DNA of 64,000 bases, taken from contig NC_016458.1 in the NCBI RefSeq assembly GCF_000226115.1, positions 5,862,001 to 5,926,000 of the forward strand, given 5' to 3'. Within the stretch, counting starts at the first letter, position 1. Each line of letters opens with the position of its first letter. The position numbers were made by a program, and so were the translations under genes. Below, in pieces: positions 35,101 through 46,685 of this stretch. Below the pieces are notes generated by a model, which saw nothing but the letters and a program-made list of their open reading frames with translations, did not search any database and had not been told where the DNA came from. The DNA comes from Thermothielavioides terrestris NRRL 8126 (taxonomy: Eukaryota; Ascomycota; Sordariomycetes; Sordariales; Chaetomiaceae).

Positions 35101-36990
35101 GACTAGGGCGACTACTAATAAAAAGCTTACCTAGATCTATCCCTTATCTAATAGGTCTATAACCTACTTCTAAATCTCTAGAAGGTAGTCCCTTAGTATA
35201 TTATATAAAGGTCCCTATAGGAGCTTAGAAGGTTTTTCATCTAGGCTTATCTTAAGACGGATATAATAGTCGGCCTCCCCCTAATAAAGGGGTAGGCTAT
35301 TCGCTTTCTCTTTGTCGAAGAGGTCGGCGAAGTTATATAGCTCCTTTAGCAGGGCGACCTTCAGGTCTAGTTTAGTATCGGGCTAGGAGATGGCTACTCC
35401 TAGTATAATAGTCATCTTGTAGATACTAGTGACAAGGAACGTATCTTATACCCCTTTAGACTTCTTCCTTTATATCCTATAGGCTATACCTATAAATACT
35501 ATATCTATAACTAAGGTAATATTGGTTTTCTTCCACTATAAGGAGCATTTATATACTTATAGGCCGCTTTATAAATTAATAGTAAAGACTTTATTAGCTA
35601 GGTCTAGTATAATCCTATAGTAGTTTATCTAAGGAAGCTCTAATATAACGTTATAGGCTAGCCCTAGGACTATATAGAATATAGTAGTACTAATCTACCT
35701 ATTGATATCTATTGTAATATAGGTAATATATATAATTTTCTTTATAATTTATACCTCTTTAACTACAATACCTAGGGTATAAGGAGTTAGTAGGCTTATC
35801 TACTCGATCTCTAACCTCTAATATACTCTTTCGCTAATAGCTCTATAGCTCTAGTATCTACTATCTACTTATATATTTATAAAACTAAAGGAGTTTAAGA
35901 AAATAAAGATAAGAAAAGGGGGCTTATCTATTCTCTCTCTAATCTCTAAAACTTATTCTATAAACGGCTAAGTCCTTTTAGCCCTTATATAAGACTTTAT
36001 ATAAAGGCTACTCTTTTCCCTCCTCCTCCTTAGAAGGGGAGTCCTCCTCTATCTATTCCTTAGCCTCTAACTTATTAATATTAACCTAAGGAGTTGGTCT
36101 CTTAGCTAAAGCGAAGGGATAGGTAGCTACGAAGTAGCCTTAGCGTCTATAATAGATATAGGCTCTAGCCTATTAATATACTATATATACTTTGTTGTTT
36201 ATCTACTTCGCCTATAGTACGTTTATACCTCGTTTTCCTCTGTTCTACTACTACTTTCCTCTACGACCTCTATTAGCTCCTCTCTAGGCTAGGGCAGTAT
36301 AGGTTATATTAATCCTAGTTATCGATATATCTCTATCTATATTCTTCTCTATATCTATATTAGGCCTAGGTCGCTTACTCTAGAACTGTTAGTGTTGTTC
36401 TTTTAAATAGAGGGCCTCTAAGTCGATAGCGATCTTATAGTACTTTACAATAGCTATAGTATAGTCGTTCTATAGGACCCTCTATCCTACTATAATATAT
36501 TTCAACTTTAGAGAGAGGTATCGTTATAGTCTAATAAATCGTATTTCGTTGCTCTAATTAAGTCCTCTAGTCTTCGATAGCTTCACTTTAAAGTAAACAA
36601 TAAAAGAGGAGAATAGCTCGTTGTCTCCTTAGTAGAATATATCTAGCTCCGTTAAAGCTATAACCTATTTATAAAGGTCTATATAGACTATCGAGAGATA
36701 CTTAAGAAACGCTCCTAAGTTATAGTTGTAGCTAGGTTCTTCCAACTTATAGAAGGCTACGACCTTAGCTTAGACCCTTTAGCTAAAGTTCTTCTAAATA
36801 AATATCTATTAGTCGTAGAGGCCCCTAATAAAGTCCTAGTCTACTACTAGGACGTATACTATTATAGCCTTCTAGGTAGTAAAGAGCTCCTTTTTACTAT
36901 CGAAGGGTTGTCCTATAGAGAGGCGCTTCTACTATATCTAGGGAGCTACTAAAGCTATAGCGTTAGTTGTTAGAGCTAAAGCGTTAGCTA
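32200..36990 (-). pseudogene. Gypsy gag-pol remnant
   Basis: Minus-strand order is gag (about 36950-36250, with FFSSFIVYFKVKL-like sequence shown as LFSSFIVYFKVKLSK), a protease region (about 36000-35400), reverse transcriptase (about 35250-34700, YLNNVLIY box), RNase H (about 34400-33700) and integrase (about 33500-32300). The domain limits are estimates. Many in-frame TAG and TAA codons replace Gln and Trp, as produced by RIP. A C-terminal chromodomain, common in fungal Gypsy elements, could not be recognised. Confidence 0.75.
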
Positions 36991-37044
36991 TTGCAAAGGT
37001 GTTTATAGTCTAAGCTATAGTAATCTAGGCTATACAAAGTTCTT

Positions 37045-37226
37045 TGTCGTATGCTAGTGCACACGTGACTCTATCTACTAGGCTCCCTACGCTCAAGGGG
37101 CATATGTCAGCTCTGCCTATATATATATATAGACCTCGGCGCTCCTCCCACCTAGCTTAAGAGGAGCACCTCTCTCAATACATATACCTCTGCATCCTAC
37201 ATAGCCCCACTTCGCTACTCTTCTCA
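37045..37226 (+). repeat. Copia 5' LTR
   Basis: 182 bp, TG...CA ends, with a TATATATATATATA stretch and the segment GGCGCTCCTC near its centre. It matches the 3' LTR along its length. Confidence 0.93.
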
Positions 37227-37403
37227 GTTATAAGCCTGGTTCATATACAACACTTATAACAGCGGTATAGCCTAGTTGGGGCTATCCTTCTTCTTTTCTC
37301 TAACAACCACTTCCAGTTTTCTCGATCGTCAACAACTCCTATAAGTTTATATCACCCCTATCGTTTAGTCTAAACAACGTAATATACCTCAGTTTACTTT
37401 AAG

Positions 37404-40400
37404 ATGATACTCGAAACTAAGAAAACCGTCACCGTTGCTGTTATAGCGTTTCTAACCCTTGATAGCTCTAAGGACTAGCTGAGATAGATCTCTATTGTTC
37501 GCTAAGAGGCTAACAACTTATATGTCTAGCACATTATCGACCTAGACACCGAGCTCGCTACCGAGACTAAGATACTCGGCCTTTCTATATAGCCTACCTA
37601 GGGTATAGCACGTTAAGCGGTCTAGGACCACTATCTTTAGGCGTAGTACACTGCACTATAAGCCTAGAAGGCAGCCAATTCTACTACCTATGGCGAGGAA
37701 CCTCAGTCAACCAATCCTATTAAGGAGGAGATCCGCTATAAATTCCTTAAGCTATATAAGGCGTTCTCGAAGTCTGCTATCGACATTATAGCGTTCTATA
37801 CTATCAATAAGCTCTATAAGATGATCAACGTGTCTATTAGCAACCACTATATATATACTGTATACGATATTATAGAGGCCAAGAACATCACTAATATACG
37901 TAGGTTTATATAGATGCTATATAAGATTATTGTACCCTCCAATAGCGCTACTTTCACTATATTTACCGAGGAGTACATAACTGTCTTTACTAGAGGTAGC
38001 TAGAGCGGCGTCGAACCTAGGACCTAGATTCTCAAGTATATATCGGTCCTCTATCGTATAAAGGCGGCCAATATCGCTATAGTCACTGATGTAATAGCCG
38101 TTACCACATTCCTCAAAACTATACAAAGACGCTTAGATCTAAAGTAGACGACTTATATACTAAAGGATATTAATATAACTAAGAAGCTTAGTAGCAAAGG
38201 ACCAACCCTTCTCAACTTAGCTCTCTTATTCGAGGCGATCCTCTAGACTAAAGCGGTGGTCTACCTAAAGCTTAGAGCCTACCCTATACTTCTAGGAGCG
38301 TAGAACAGTCAGAAGGGTAGTTAGAAGCGTAAGAAGAACTACGACTACCTATATAAGCTAAAGACTTTTTGCTATTAGTAGTTTCCCTCGGAATATCGGC
38401 AACTTCGGTATACTCTGATAGGGGAATCCCTAAACAGTGTAACGCTCCTAAACGACGTAGTAAATACAGTACGCTAACGATTCGCCAAGGAGCGCTAGAA
38501 CGACCTTCGAATAGAGCTTTAGAAGCTTAGTTAGAAGATCTAGAATATATTGTTAAACGCTAAGACCACTAGTTCTAATAGTAGCGTAGGTCCTTCATTT
38601 CTAAAAGCGCTCTAGGTATACGCTATTATCGACCTAGTGATTATAAATGAGCTTGAAGGTATATATAGCGTATTTGTATCTCTTGAGTTTAGCCTATACC
38701 TACTTAGTAAGTACATTCTATTTGACAACTGTAGGGCGGTCAATCTTATTAATAATAGGGCTCTCCTTGTCCCTAGTACGTTCGTCAAGACGAGCGGTAA
38801 GACTATTGAGGTAGGCACTATATCCTTCCTAATCTCTAGCTATAGTAAATAGATCATTAAGAACGTTTTAAACGACATATATAGCCTAGACACTGAGGAC
38901 CTTGTCATAGACAACGTTGCTATCGTCGAGGGCTTTTACGTCAATATTGTCTCTAAGAGACGCCTTCGAGCGTAGGGCACTTGGTACTATAGTCTAGATT
39001 ATATACTACGTTAAGGAACTTTAGAGAAGAGTATTGTACTTAGGCAACTAGTCGAGAAGTTCAACCTAACCTTCTTATAATACAATGCTCTTTCCTCCTA
39101 CTCTAATGCCCTTTGGGTACTCCCTAGAAGCTTTGCTAGACTTATAACTATAAGCGCTATAGTTATAAAGAACTTTGGGAGGAGCAAGCCCTCTAAGGAC
39201 CTACTCCTAGAGAGAGAAGACCTAGCTACTCTCTAGTATATTAGATCTAGTTATCTAAGTTCAGAGGCGTTAGAACATCTCGTCTTAAACACTAGAGGTA
39301 TATAGATTCGTAGGCCTCGTAGGCTAGAATACAAGGTATATATATAGGTATATGTAGAATAGGTTATTTTACGCCGCTTACTATCGAAGCTATTACTACA
39401 CCTATTTTAGAGGGTCTCTTAGGACCTATTCGACTTTCCAAGGGCACTTGACGGCTCGAACTAGCTACTAGTCATCAAGGACAAATATAGTAGGAAGCTT
39501 TTTACAACTCTACTTATATATAAGACGTACAATAGTATATACAATAAGCTCGTCCACTTTAAACGCTAGGTGAAATGCTAATTCGAGCTATCTATCTACA
39601 AGATTAGGTAGGATAGCGACACTAGTGTCATTAGTATCAAGGGATATATAGTGTACGAGCTTTGGGCGTAGGAGTAGGGCATCGACTTAGAGGTTACACC
39701 TTCGGATACTAAGGAGCTCAACGGCGGTTTAGAACATATAGATAAAGAACTTATTATAAAGAGCCTTGCAATACTTATAGGTACTAGACTTCCTTAGAAC
39801 CTATAGCTAGAGTCGACGGTTATAGCTATATACTTGTATAGTATAAGCCTAAGTCGCATTTATAACTACCGTTTACCAAACGAGGTGCTCGACTCTTAGT
39901 TTAGACACTAGTTTCGCTAGTATTAGCCTAATCTTATATATTCCCTGACTACCAACCTATACTTTAACTAGGGTAGCGTTTATATATATAGCTACTAAGC
40001 GTACCTACTGACGAAGGAATACGAAAAGGGGATTGAGAGGTATACTAGGAAGGTTAAGCCTAGAGTATATATTGGGTATCTTATTGGATATAGGGCGTCC
40101 AACATTTATTGTATCTAGGTACCGAAACTTAGGAAGGTTATTACAATATACAATGTAACCTTTAACGAACGTATATTCTACTAAGAGGGAGAGGAGTAGC
40201 TTGATATTCAATTGGTAGTAGTCGTTAGAAAGGTTGTTGAACTTATCGAACTCCCTATAGAGCCTTAGGACGCTAAGGCAATGCTGTTTAGAGTTATAGA
40301 TACCTATAAAGACCTAGTGACGGTTCCTAGCTCTCTAGGACATCTAGGGGGTATAACTGAATAGGAATTGGAAGGGTAGGCTCCTCCCTACTCTCTATCT

Positions 40401-42773
40401 TGTCTAGGGGGTATAGAAGTATTTGAGCATCGTAGCTAGAGTTCGGATAAGGAGCCTACTAATAGTCTTTATACTCTAGAACCAACACCGGAGCCGCGCT
40501 AGGAACGCCTAGACGGTTTTAGAGGGAGCGGCCCCCCTACTAATTACAGTACTAGCAATGACAGTAGACTAGTAGGAACTGTATTATCGGAGGCCTTTAA
40601 TACAGTTATCGGAGACGCTAATAGTAGTGTCGCTAGCGGTACAACTAGGAGTACTAGCTAGGGCAATACAACGGTAAATGCTACTATAGTCGATACTCCT
40701 AGTAAGGAAGAGGAGGTTGACCGCCCTAGCGATTAGCTAGAGGCTCTAAACGACTAGGAAGACGCCTTAAACTATAGTTCTTAGCCTAATTCTAGAACAC
40801 TCGTAGCTATACTAGTAAGGGAGAAGCGTAAATATATACGTAAGGTATATAGACCACCAACTCGTTACTTAAGACGGATCTGTAGATAGTCTCCTAGTGG
40901 CGGTATAGGCGGAAGTAGCGGTCTAGTGTACTTTGTAGCCCCTATATACTATAAGGAGAGTATCGATGTACCAGATTAGTATATATAGCATTCGTTTAGC
41001 TATACATTTTTAGATAACCCTATAATCGCTTTATAGAAGGGCGACAGTATCTAGTACTATATATTGTATATAGTTTTTATAGCGGTAGTCCACCAACATT
41101 GTAATACGTGTCCTAGGGCAACGCTAAGCAGGCCCTAGGTACATTTTAACGACCTTACTAAGCTTCCTAAACGCTAGATGGATCTCGCTAACTACCCTTA
41201 AGGGCCTAAGTTCATCAAAGCGGCTAAAGAGGAGATTCGTAATCTCGTCAATAGGAAGATATAGCGTAAGATTCGACGTAAGACCTTTAAAGGAAGACCA
41301 CTCCCTCTAAAGTAGGTTTTCGTCTATAAGTTCGATTAAAATAGCAACCTCGAGAAGTGTAAGTCTTGTATCTACGTTCAAAGCGACCTTTAGGAGCTTA
41401 CTACTCTATAAAGCACTTATATAGCTATATTTATAGCGTGCTCGTTCCGTATAATAATAGCTATCGCTACCTAGTTTGATCTTAAGGTTAAGCAGTTTAA
41501 TATAGCGTAGGCATTCTTGAATATAGACCTGCCTAAGGGTGTTGTTTATAAGATGCCTAAGGGGTTCGAAGAGCCTAGATTTCTTATAGAACTGCAAAGA
41601 GCTCTATATAGCTTATAAGAGTCTCCGTTGCTCTAATACCAAGAGTTCTCCAATATACTTCGGAAGCTTAGCCTTATAGCTTCGTCTAAGAAGCTATACT
41701 TGTTCTTCGACCGCCAATGGCATATACTTATACTGTTCTATATAGACGACTACCTAGTCTTCTACTATAGAGACTATACGAAGATAGCTCAGAGGATCAT
41801 CGACGCTCTAAAAGCGAAGTACAAAGTGTATAAAAAGGGGGATATAGCTTAGTTCCTAGGTATTAGGGTAATCTACGACTATATACAACGTAAAATCTAG
41901 CTCTACCTTGACTAGTATATCGAGAAGATTGTAAAGCGCTTTGATCTTATAGATCAAATCACCTTTCCAAGTATCTCTCTCCCTATAATAGAACTCTATA
42001 AGTTCACTAGCACTGCCACTCAAGCGTAGATCAAGCTATTCTAGGAGCTTGTTAGATCGCTACTCTACACTATAGTTGTACTGTATATAGAGGTCGTATT
42101 CCTAGCATCGTTGCTCTCGTACTTCCTGACGAACCTCTTAGAGATATACATTGATACTACAAAGTATATAATCTTCTACCTATTTAGTATATGCTTCCTC
42201 GCTATTTAGTTCAGGGGTATACTATAGGATGCTGCTTCTATATAAATCTTACTTATTGTAGAGGACGCGTTGTATATGGATGATCCTAATATACGTAGGT
42301 CGTTACAAGGCTATCTCATCTCTTTATTTGGTAGGCTCGTTCATTGGAAGGCTATACACTAGGATATAGTCACTACCTCGTCTATAGAGGCGGAGCTCCT
42401 CGCTTTGTCCACTATAGCGTAGAAGACAATGGCGTTTAAACGTTTCCTTAGCAACCTATAACTTGAGCTAGGTATACCTTGGACTATATTCTATAACAAT
42501 ATATAGACTATCCGGCTTATAGTAGAAGAGAACGAATATATTAGTACTTACCTACGTTATATTGATATCTACAATATATAGCTACATTAGAAATATATAA
42601 AGGGATCTTTCGAGGTCGTATATTTACCAACTACTAAGATACCTATAGATAGGCTTATAAAGGTGTTGACTCACTAGAAGTTCGAGCACTTTAGGGAGCT
42701 CCTTAACCTATAGGATATACGTTATATAGTATAGGGAGACGATTAAAGGGATAGGAACGTAAGGCTTAAATAA
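37404..42773 (+). pseudogene. Copia gag-pol remnant, frame length intact, stops from RIP
   Basis: From the ATG at 37404 to TAA at 42771-42773 the frame is exactly 1,790 codons, so no net indel has occurred. It is broken only by internal stops where Gln or Trp is expected. Recognisable parts are a gag start (MILETKKTVTVAVIAFLTLD), integrase (about 39200-40200; ELNGGLEHIDKEL and the closing GYLIGYRASNIYCIWVPKL), reverse transcriptase (about 41170-42000; KFIKAAKEEIRNLV, FDLKVKQFNIA, LPKGVVYKMPKGFEEP and the active site LFYIDDYLVFY) and RNase H (about 42230-42720; SSIEAELLALSTIA). The catalytic Asp pair of the polymerase survives. RIP of CpA explains the TAG/TAA codons. Confidence 0.9.
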
Positions 42774-42859
42774 AAATAAACTAAATATAGAAGTGTATAC
42801 CAATGTAAAATAGACTAGGGGGTGCCTATACCTATAAAACAATAAACAACAACGTAGAA

Positions 42860-43780
42860 CTACTTACTACCCTTCTTCTTCTTAGGAGTTATAGTAGCTA
42901 GCACCGTCGCCGCTATACTATACGCTAGTGCCTCTAGGTCAAAGCCCAGAGCAGCCTCCTCCTTACTCTTATCCTTATCCTCGTCCTCCTCCTTACTCTC
43001 CTCCTTCTTAGCCTTCTTAGACTTCTTAGTAGGCGTGGCCACCTTTGCCTTACCCTTGCCCTTGCCCTTAGTAGGCATAGGCGTACACTTGTCGTTATCG
43101 TCGTCGTTATCCTTAGCGTTAGCGTCCTTACCCTCTATAGCGAAGAAGGCGTATAGGGTAGTATATAGCGTCTTCTAGTTCTACTATATATAGTTAGACT
43201 AGCTCTTTTCCTTTATCTTTTTATTTATATTTACAAGATTAGGCTTAGGCTCCTAGCGCCCTTATATTAGGGCTAGGAAGTGCTTAGTAGTAGGGAGTAT
43301 ACTCATAGGACTAATTCATTAGTACTATATACCTTAGAACTATATTGACAAACTTATATAGAGCGATACTTCTTGCTATATATACAGTGTATGTACTAGG
43401 CCACTTTACTAGGGGCCTCCTAGCACTCCCTAGAGCTCTTATTGTATATAGCGGACTTTAGGCAACCTAGGCAAGGCTACTCTTTTAGGGCACCCTCCTC
43501 CTCCTTATCCTCCGAAGAGGAGGAGGAGGAGGAGGGGGGCGCTATACACTTGGAGAGGGTCTTCGGTATAGCAAAGGTCTTGCTATAAGTGTTAGAGACA
43601 CGGATATATACGCCACGCCAATTAGGCAGATTATAGTGTATTCACTTCTTACTAGCGCTAGCGCTAGCCTTAGTGGGGGTAGCTAGGAGTAGGGGAGGCT
43701 TGTTCTTAGCCGCTTTAGCGGCGTAGGCCTTCTCGAAAGCGGCAAGGCGAACAAAGGACGATATAGTTGTTATTGTTGAT
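42860..43780 (-). pseudogene. Antisense accessory gene carried by the Copia element
   Basis: Opposite to gag-pol, the segment before the 3' LTR has a coding-like minus-strand frame. Its 3' 72 codons are intact (start MPTKGKGKGKAKVATPTKK at 43078, stop at 42860) and encode Lys-rich, then Glu/Asp-rich, then AALGFDLEALAYSIAATVL. Upstream, broken by a few stops, come RLAAFEKAYAAKAAKNK, IPKTLSKCIAPP, an acidic Ser run, and a Cys-rich block (PCLGCLKSAIYNKSSREC followed by YIHCIYSKKYRS) that looks like a degenerate zinc-binding unit. A Lys-rich tail plus Cys block suggests a nucleic-acid-binding protein. It could be a captured host gene or an element-specific accessory gene. The start of the full frame is uncertain (about 43780 or beyond). 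Confidence 0.55.
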
Positions 43781-44411
43781 ATTGTTGTTGTTGCTAATAC
43801 TACTACTATTGCTCGTAGTCTATAGAGGAAGAGTTTAGAAGATAGTTTAAAGCGTATTCACTATAATTAAATACTTCTAGGAGTATAGCTATCGACTAGC
43901 CTATAGCACTACAGTATTGTCTATATAGCGTAAATACAACAATGGATAGCAATGGTAGATATACATTTAAGACGTTGAGCAACAATAGCTATAATAGTAT
44001 ATATACGAATGATCGTAATGCTCAATTACGCAACCTACACCTATAATCGAGGCGGCACAATTCAAAATACACGCCTAAATAGAGGATAGGAATAAAACGC
44101 GCTACGTAATTGGGAACTATATACAATACGATCAATGGCGTTTACAACAATGCCAACGATAGTGCCCTTAAATATCAACTTTAGCCCCCCTAGGTCTAAC
44201 TATATTCAACGCAATATACAATTCGCCAACGTATACGCTACAACGCTTATACAATAGCGTATAGACAGCTTGTACAATGGCGGCGGCTACGCGCAATGGT
44301 AGAATCAATACCGGAGGCTATAGTTCAATGCGCCTAGCAGTGCAAGCTCTAGAGTCAGTGCCTAGTATACGTGTTCTATAGACAGCCTCCTAAGAGTCTG
44401 TCTAGGGGGTA

Positions 44412-44593
44412 TGTCGTATACTAGTGTATACGTAACTCTATCTGCCAGGCTCCCTACGCTTAGGAGGCATATATCAGCTCTGCCTATATATATATATAGA
44501 CCTCGGCGCTCCTCTCACCTAGCTTGAGAGGAGCACCTCTCTCAATATATATGCCTCTGCATCCTGCATGGCCCCACTTCGCTGCTCTTCTCA
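44412..44593 (+). repeat. Copia 3' LTR
   Basis: 182 bp, preceded by the purine tract CTAGGGGGTA and followed by the target duplication TTCTT. Differences from the 5' LTR are almost all CA/TA or TG/TA. Confidence 0.93.
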
Positions 44594-44802
44594 TTCTTTA
44601 ATAGTTATATTCTAATATACAATCGTTTTCTATAGGAGCTAGAAGTGTTTATAGACCTAATCTAGATCTAAGACCTATAGGACGCCTAGGTTGTTTATAG
44701 TAATGTCTAGTCCGCTTAGTATCGACGTTGAGATGCCTAATATACTACTTTCGTCTATATCTAAAAGCAATAGCTACTCTATCTATATAAAGGTAGTTGA
44801 AC

Positions 44803-45051
44803 TATAATGTACTAGCCTTATAGCGTCTATAGATAAACGTATAATGTTCTATTCAACTACTTTAAAGAAGGAAAAAGGAGAAGTATAGGCTATAGTCTCT
44901 ATATATAGAGTTTTTTAGGGGCTTGCGAAGTAGGTTTGGACCAACGTTATTCTAAACGTAAGGTAGGCCTACTACAGGTCCGTCCTAGGGCCGCTATAGA
45001 TCTTGGACATAGCCCTATATACCTAGGCTAGGTATAGCCTAGTCTATAACA
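44803..45051 (-). repeat. Gypsy LTR (5' in element orientation)
   Basis: 249 bp, matching 29949-30197. It is followed on the plus strand by the target duplication AGTTC. Confidence 0.88.
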
Positions 45052-45250
45052 AGTTCTAGAAAATTAAGTACAAAGGTAAAGAACTTTTAGATATTTAAAA
45101 TATAGAGTATAATAGTAATAATATATAATATTTTTAAGACTTTATTAACATTAATATTATTTTAAAATACTTTAGTAAAAGTTGCTATATAGTATCTATT
45201 CTATTATAGTAGTTATAATGCTTTAAAGTTGAGTACTAATTGAGTATTTA

Positions 45251-45425
45251 AAGTACTAGTCTAGTATTAAAAGTACTAATCTAGTACTAGAGAATACTAA
45301 TCTAGTACTAAAGAGTACTAATTTAGTACTAGAGAGTACTAATCTAGTATTAGAGAGTACTAATTTAGTACTAGAGAGTACTAATCTAGTACTAGAAAGT
45401 ACTAACTTAATACTAAGAAAGTAGT
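45251..45425. repeat. Tandem array, about 21-bp unit (TCTAGTACTAGAGAGTACTAA)
   Basis: About eight imperfect copies, inside the right part of the hAT-like element. The spacing alternates between AATCTAG and AATTTAG versions, as expected after point mutation of an initially regular array. Confidence 0.85.
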
Positions 45426-46185
45426 ATAAAATACTTTATTATATAATATAAATAGCTAGAGTATAATATATAAGACGAGTTTAAAAATAGCTGTCGTATA
45501 GTATATAGAGTGCTCTTAGCCTTTATAGGGCAAGGATATCCTTTTACTCATTGTGACAATAGCTTATTACAATGTAGCATAGAGCATTGTAAGCTACTTT
45601 GAAAGCATTCTTAATAGTATACTAAGCTATTTTATATTAAGTACTATATATAGTACCTAATATATTAATTAGATCTATTGATTAAGATATACAACTACCT
45701 TCTTTTCTTTATTATATATCTATAGTTAGATTCTTATAAATATAATTTATTATATATAATACTCTATTGCTTAGACTATTTAATAAATCCTAACCTAGCT
45801 ACTTTAAGAATATAATTTTATAAAATATATATTAAGTTAATAGAGTTTTAGATTATAAAGTTAGCTAGTAAGATATTTGCACTATAAAAATAGTTTTTCT
45901 TACTTTTCAAACGCTTTTAAGCCTATTTTCTTACTACTCTTTATATACTTAGATATAAAAGCTATAAGCTATTGAGGCTTATAAATAAAATATTATATAG
46001 CTATACTATTATAAAATATAGTTAAGCTATGTATTTTATTTCAAAGAAATATTCTTCTTATTACTTAATATATCTTTATTATATTTACTTAGGAGAAGGT
46101 AGTATTTTTAAATATCATTTATACACTTATTTTTAAATATAGTAAAATAAGTTAATATAGAGGTTTTAAACTACTTTAGTAGATC

Positions 46186-46480
46186 TTAGATAATATTAAA
46201 ATAGTGCTAAAGTAATATTAAAATAATGTTAAAGTAGTACTAAAATAATATTAAAGTAGTACTAAAATAGTACTAAAATAGTACTAAAATAGTACTAAAA
46301 TAGTATTAAAGTAGTACTAAAGTAGTACTAAAGTAGTATTAGTGTAGTACTAAAGTAGTACTAAAGTAGTACTAAAGTAGTACTAAAGTAGTACTAAAGT
46401 AGTACTAAAGTAGTACTAATGGTACTAGAGTAGTACTAAAGTAGTACTAAAGTAGTACTAAAGTACTATAAGGTTAGTAC
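46186..46480. repeat. Tandem array, about 11-bp unit (AGTACTAAAGT)
   Basis: More than twenty copies of AGTACTAAAGT/AGTACTAAAAT, the right subterminal region of the hAT-like element. Each unit contains the palindrome AGTACT. Confidence 0.88.
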
Positions 46481-46685
46481 TAAAACAGTACTAAAATGCA
46501 CTAGTATTTTACTAATTACTAGCCTAGTACTCTAGTACTAGTACTGCCTCAGTACTATACTAGTCTAGTATAGTACTAGTACAGGGTCAGTACTAGACTA
46601 GTACTATACTAATCCAAACTCTGTGCGTCTGTGTAGGTTCGGCCCGTTGGGCCGAAAGCAACTTAAGCATAACCAGGGATCCAAG

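Larger units (their letters stand above)
37045..44593 (+). mobile_element. Ty1/Copia LTR retrotransposon nested in the Gypsy element, RIP-inactivated
   Basis: LTRs of exactly 182 bp (37045-37226 and 44412-44593) begin TGTCGTA and end TTCTCA. TTCTT flanks the element on both sides (37040-37044, 44594-44598). A purine tract (CTAGGGGGTA) precedes the 3' LTR. The total is 7,549 bp, longer than a usual Copia of about 5 kb. The excess is a 1.6-kb segment between the end of pol (42773) and the 3' LTR. The order gag, integrase, reverse transcriptase, RNase H on plus is the Copia order. LTR differences are of RIP type (for example GTGCACACGTGACT against GTGTATACGTAACT). This copy keeps more CA and TG than the Gypsy host, so it is probably the youngest layer. 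Confidence 0.93.
29949..45051 (-). mobile_element. Ty3/Gypsy LTR retrotransposon, RIP-inactivated, interrupted by a Copia element
   Basis: Two 249-bp LTRs (29949-30197 and 44803-45051) share the same length and differ mostly by C/T and G/A changes. A 5-bp duplication AGTTC flanks the element (29944-29948 and 45052-45056). Inside is a Copia element with its own duplication; removing it leaves about 7.55 kb. Coding is on minus: the reverse transcriptase box reads YLNNVLIY (from YLDDVLIY) at about 34750, preceded by a stretch like LVYPFRLINTPITF. Gag-like sequence lies near 36300-36950. A polypurine tract on minus (30198-30212, seven or more Gs) abuts the LTR at 30197, confirming the orientation. 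Nearly every coding segment contains TAG or TAA stops. Confidence 0.88.
29699..46623. mobile_element. hAT-like transposon, about 1.8 kb, split by nested retrotransposons
   Basis: The left end begins CAGAGTTTGGAATTAGTA and the right end finishes with its near-complement (TACTAATCCAAACTCTG). The sequence TGCGTCTG flanks both ends exactly (29691-29698 and 46624-46631). An 8-bp duplication and CAGAG...CTCTG termini are the marks of the hAT superfamily. Without the Gypsy insertion (29949-45051 plus its 5-bp duplication) the element is about 1,817 bp. Its remaining sequence is AT-rich, contains no recognisable transposase, and is filled near both ends with GTACTA/TAGTAC subterminal repeats. It is therefore probably a non-autonomous or badly eroded copy. 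RIP has further changed it. The right-hand copy of the outer segment (45057-46623) holds most of the element. Confidence 0.75.
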
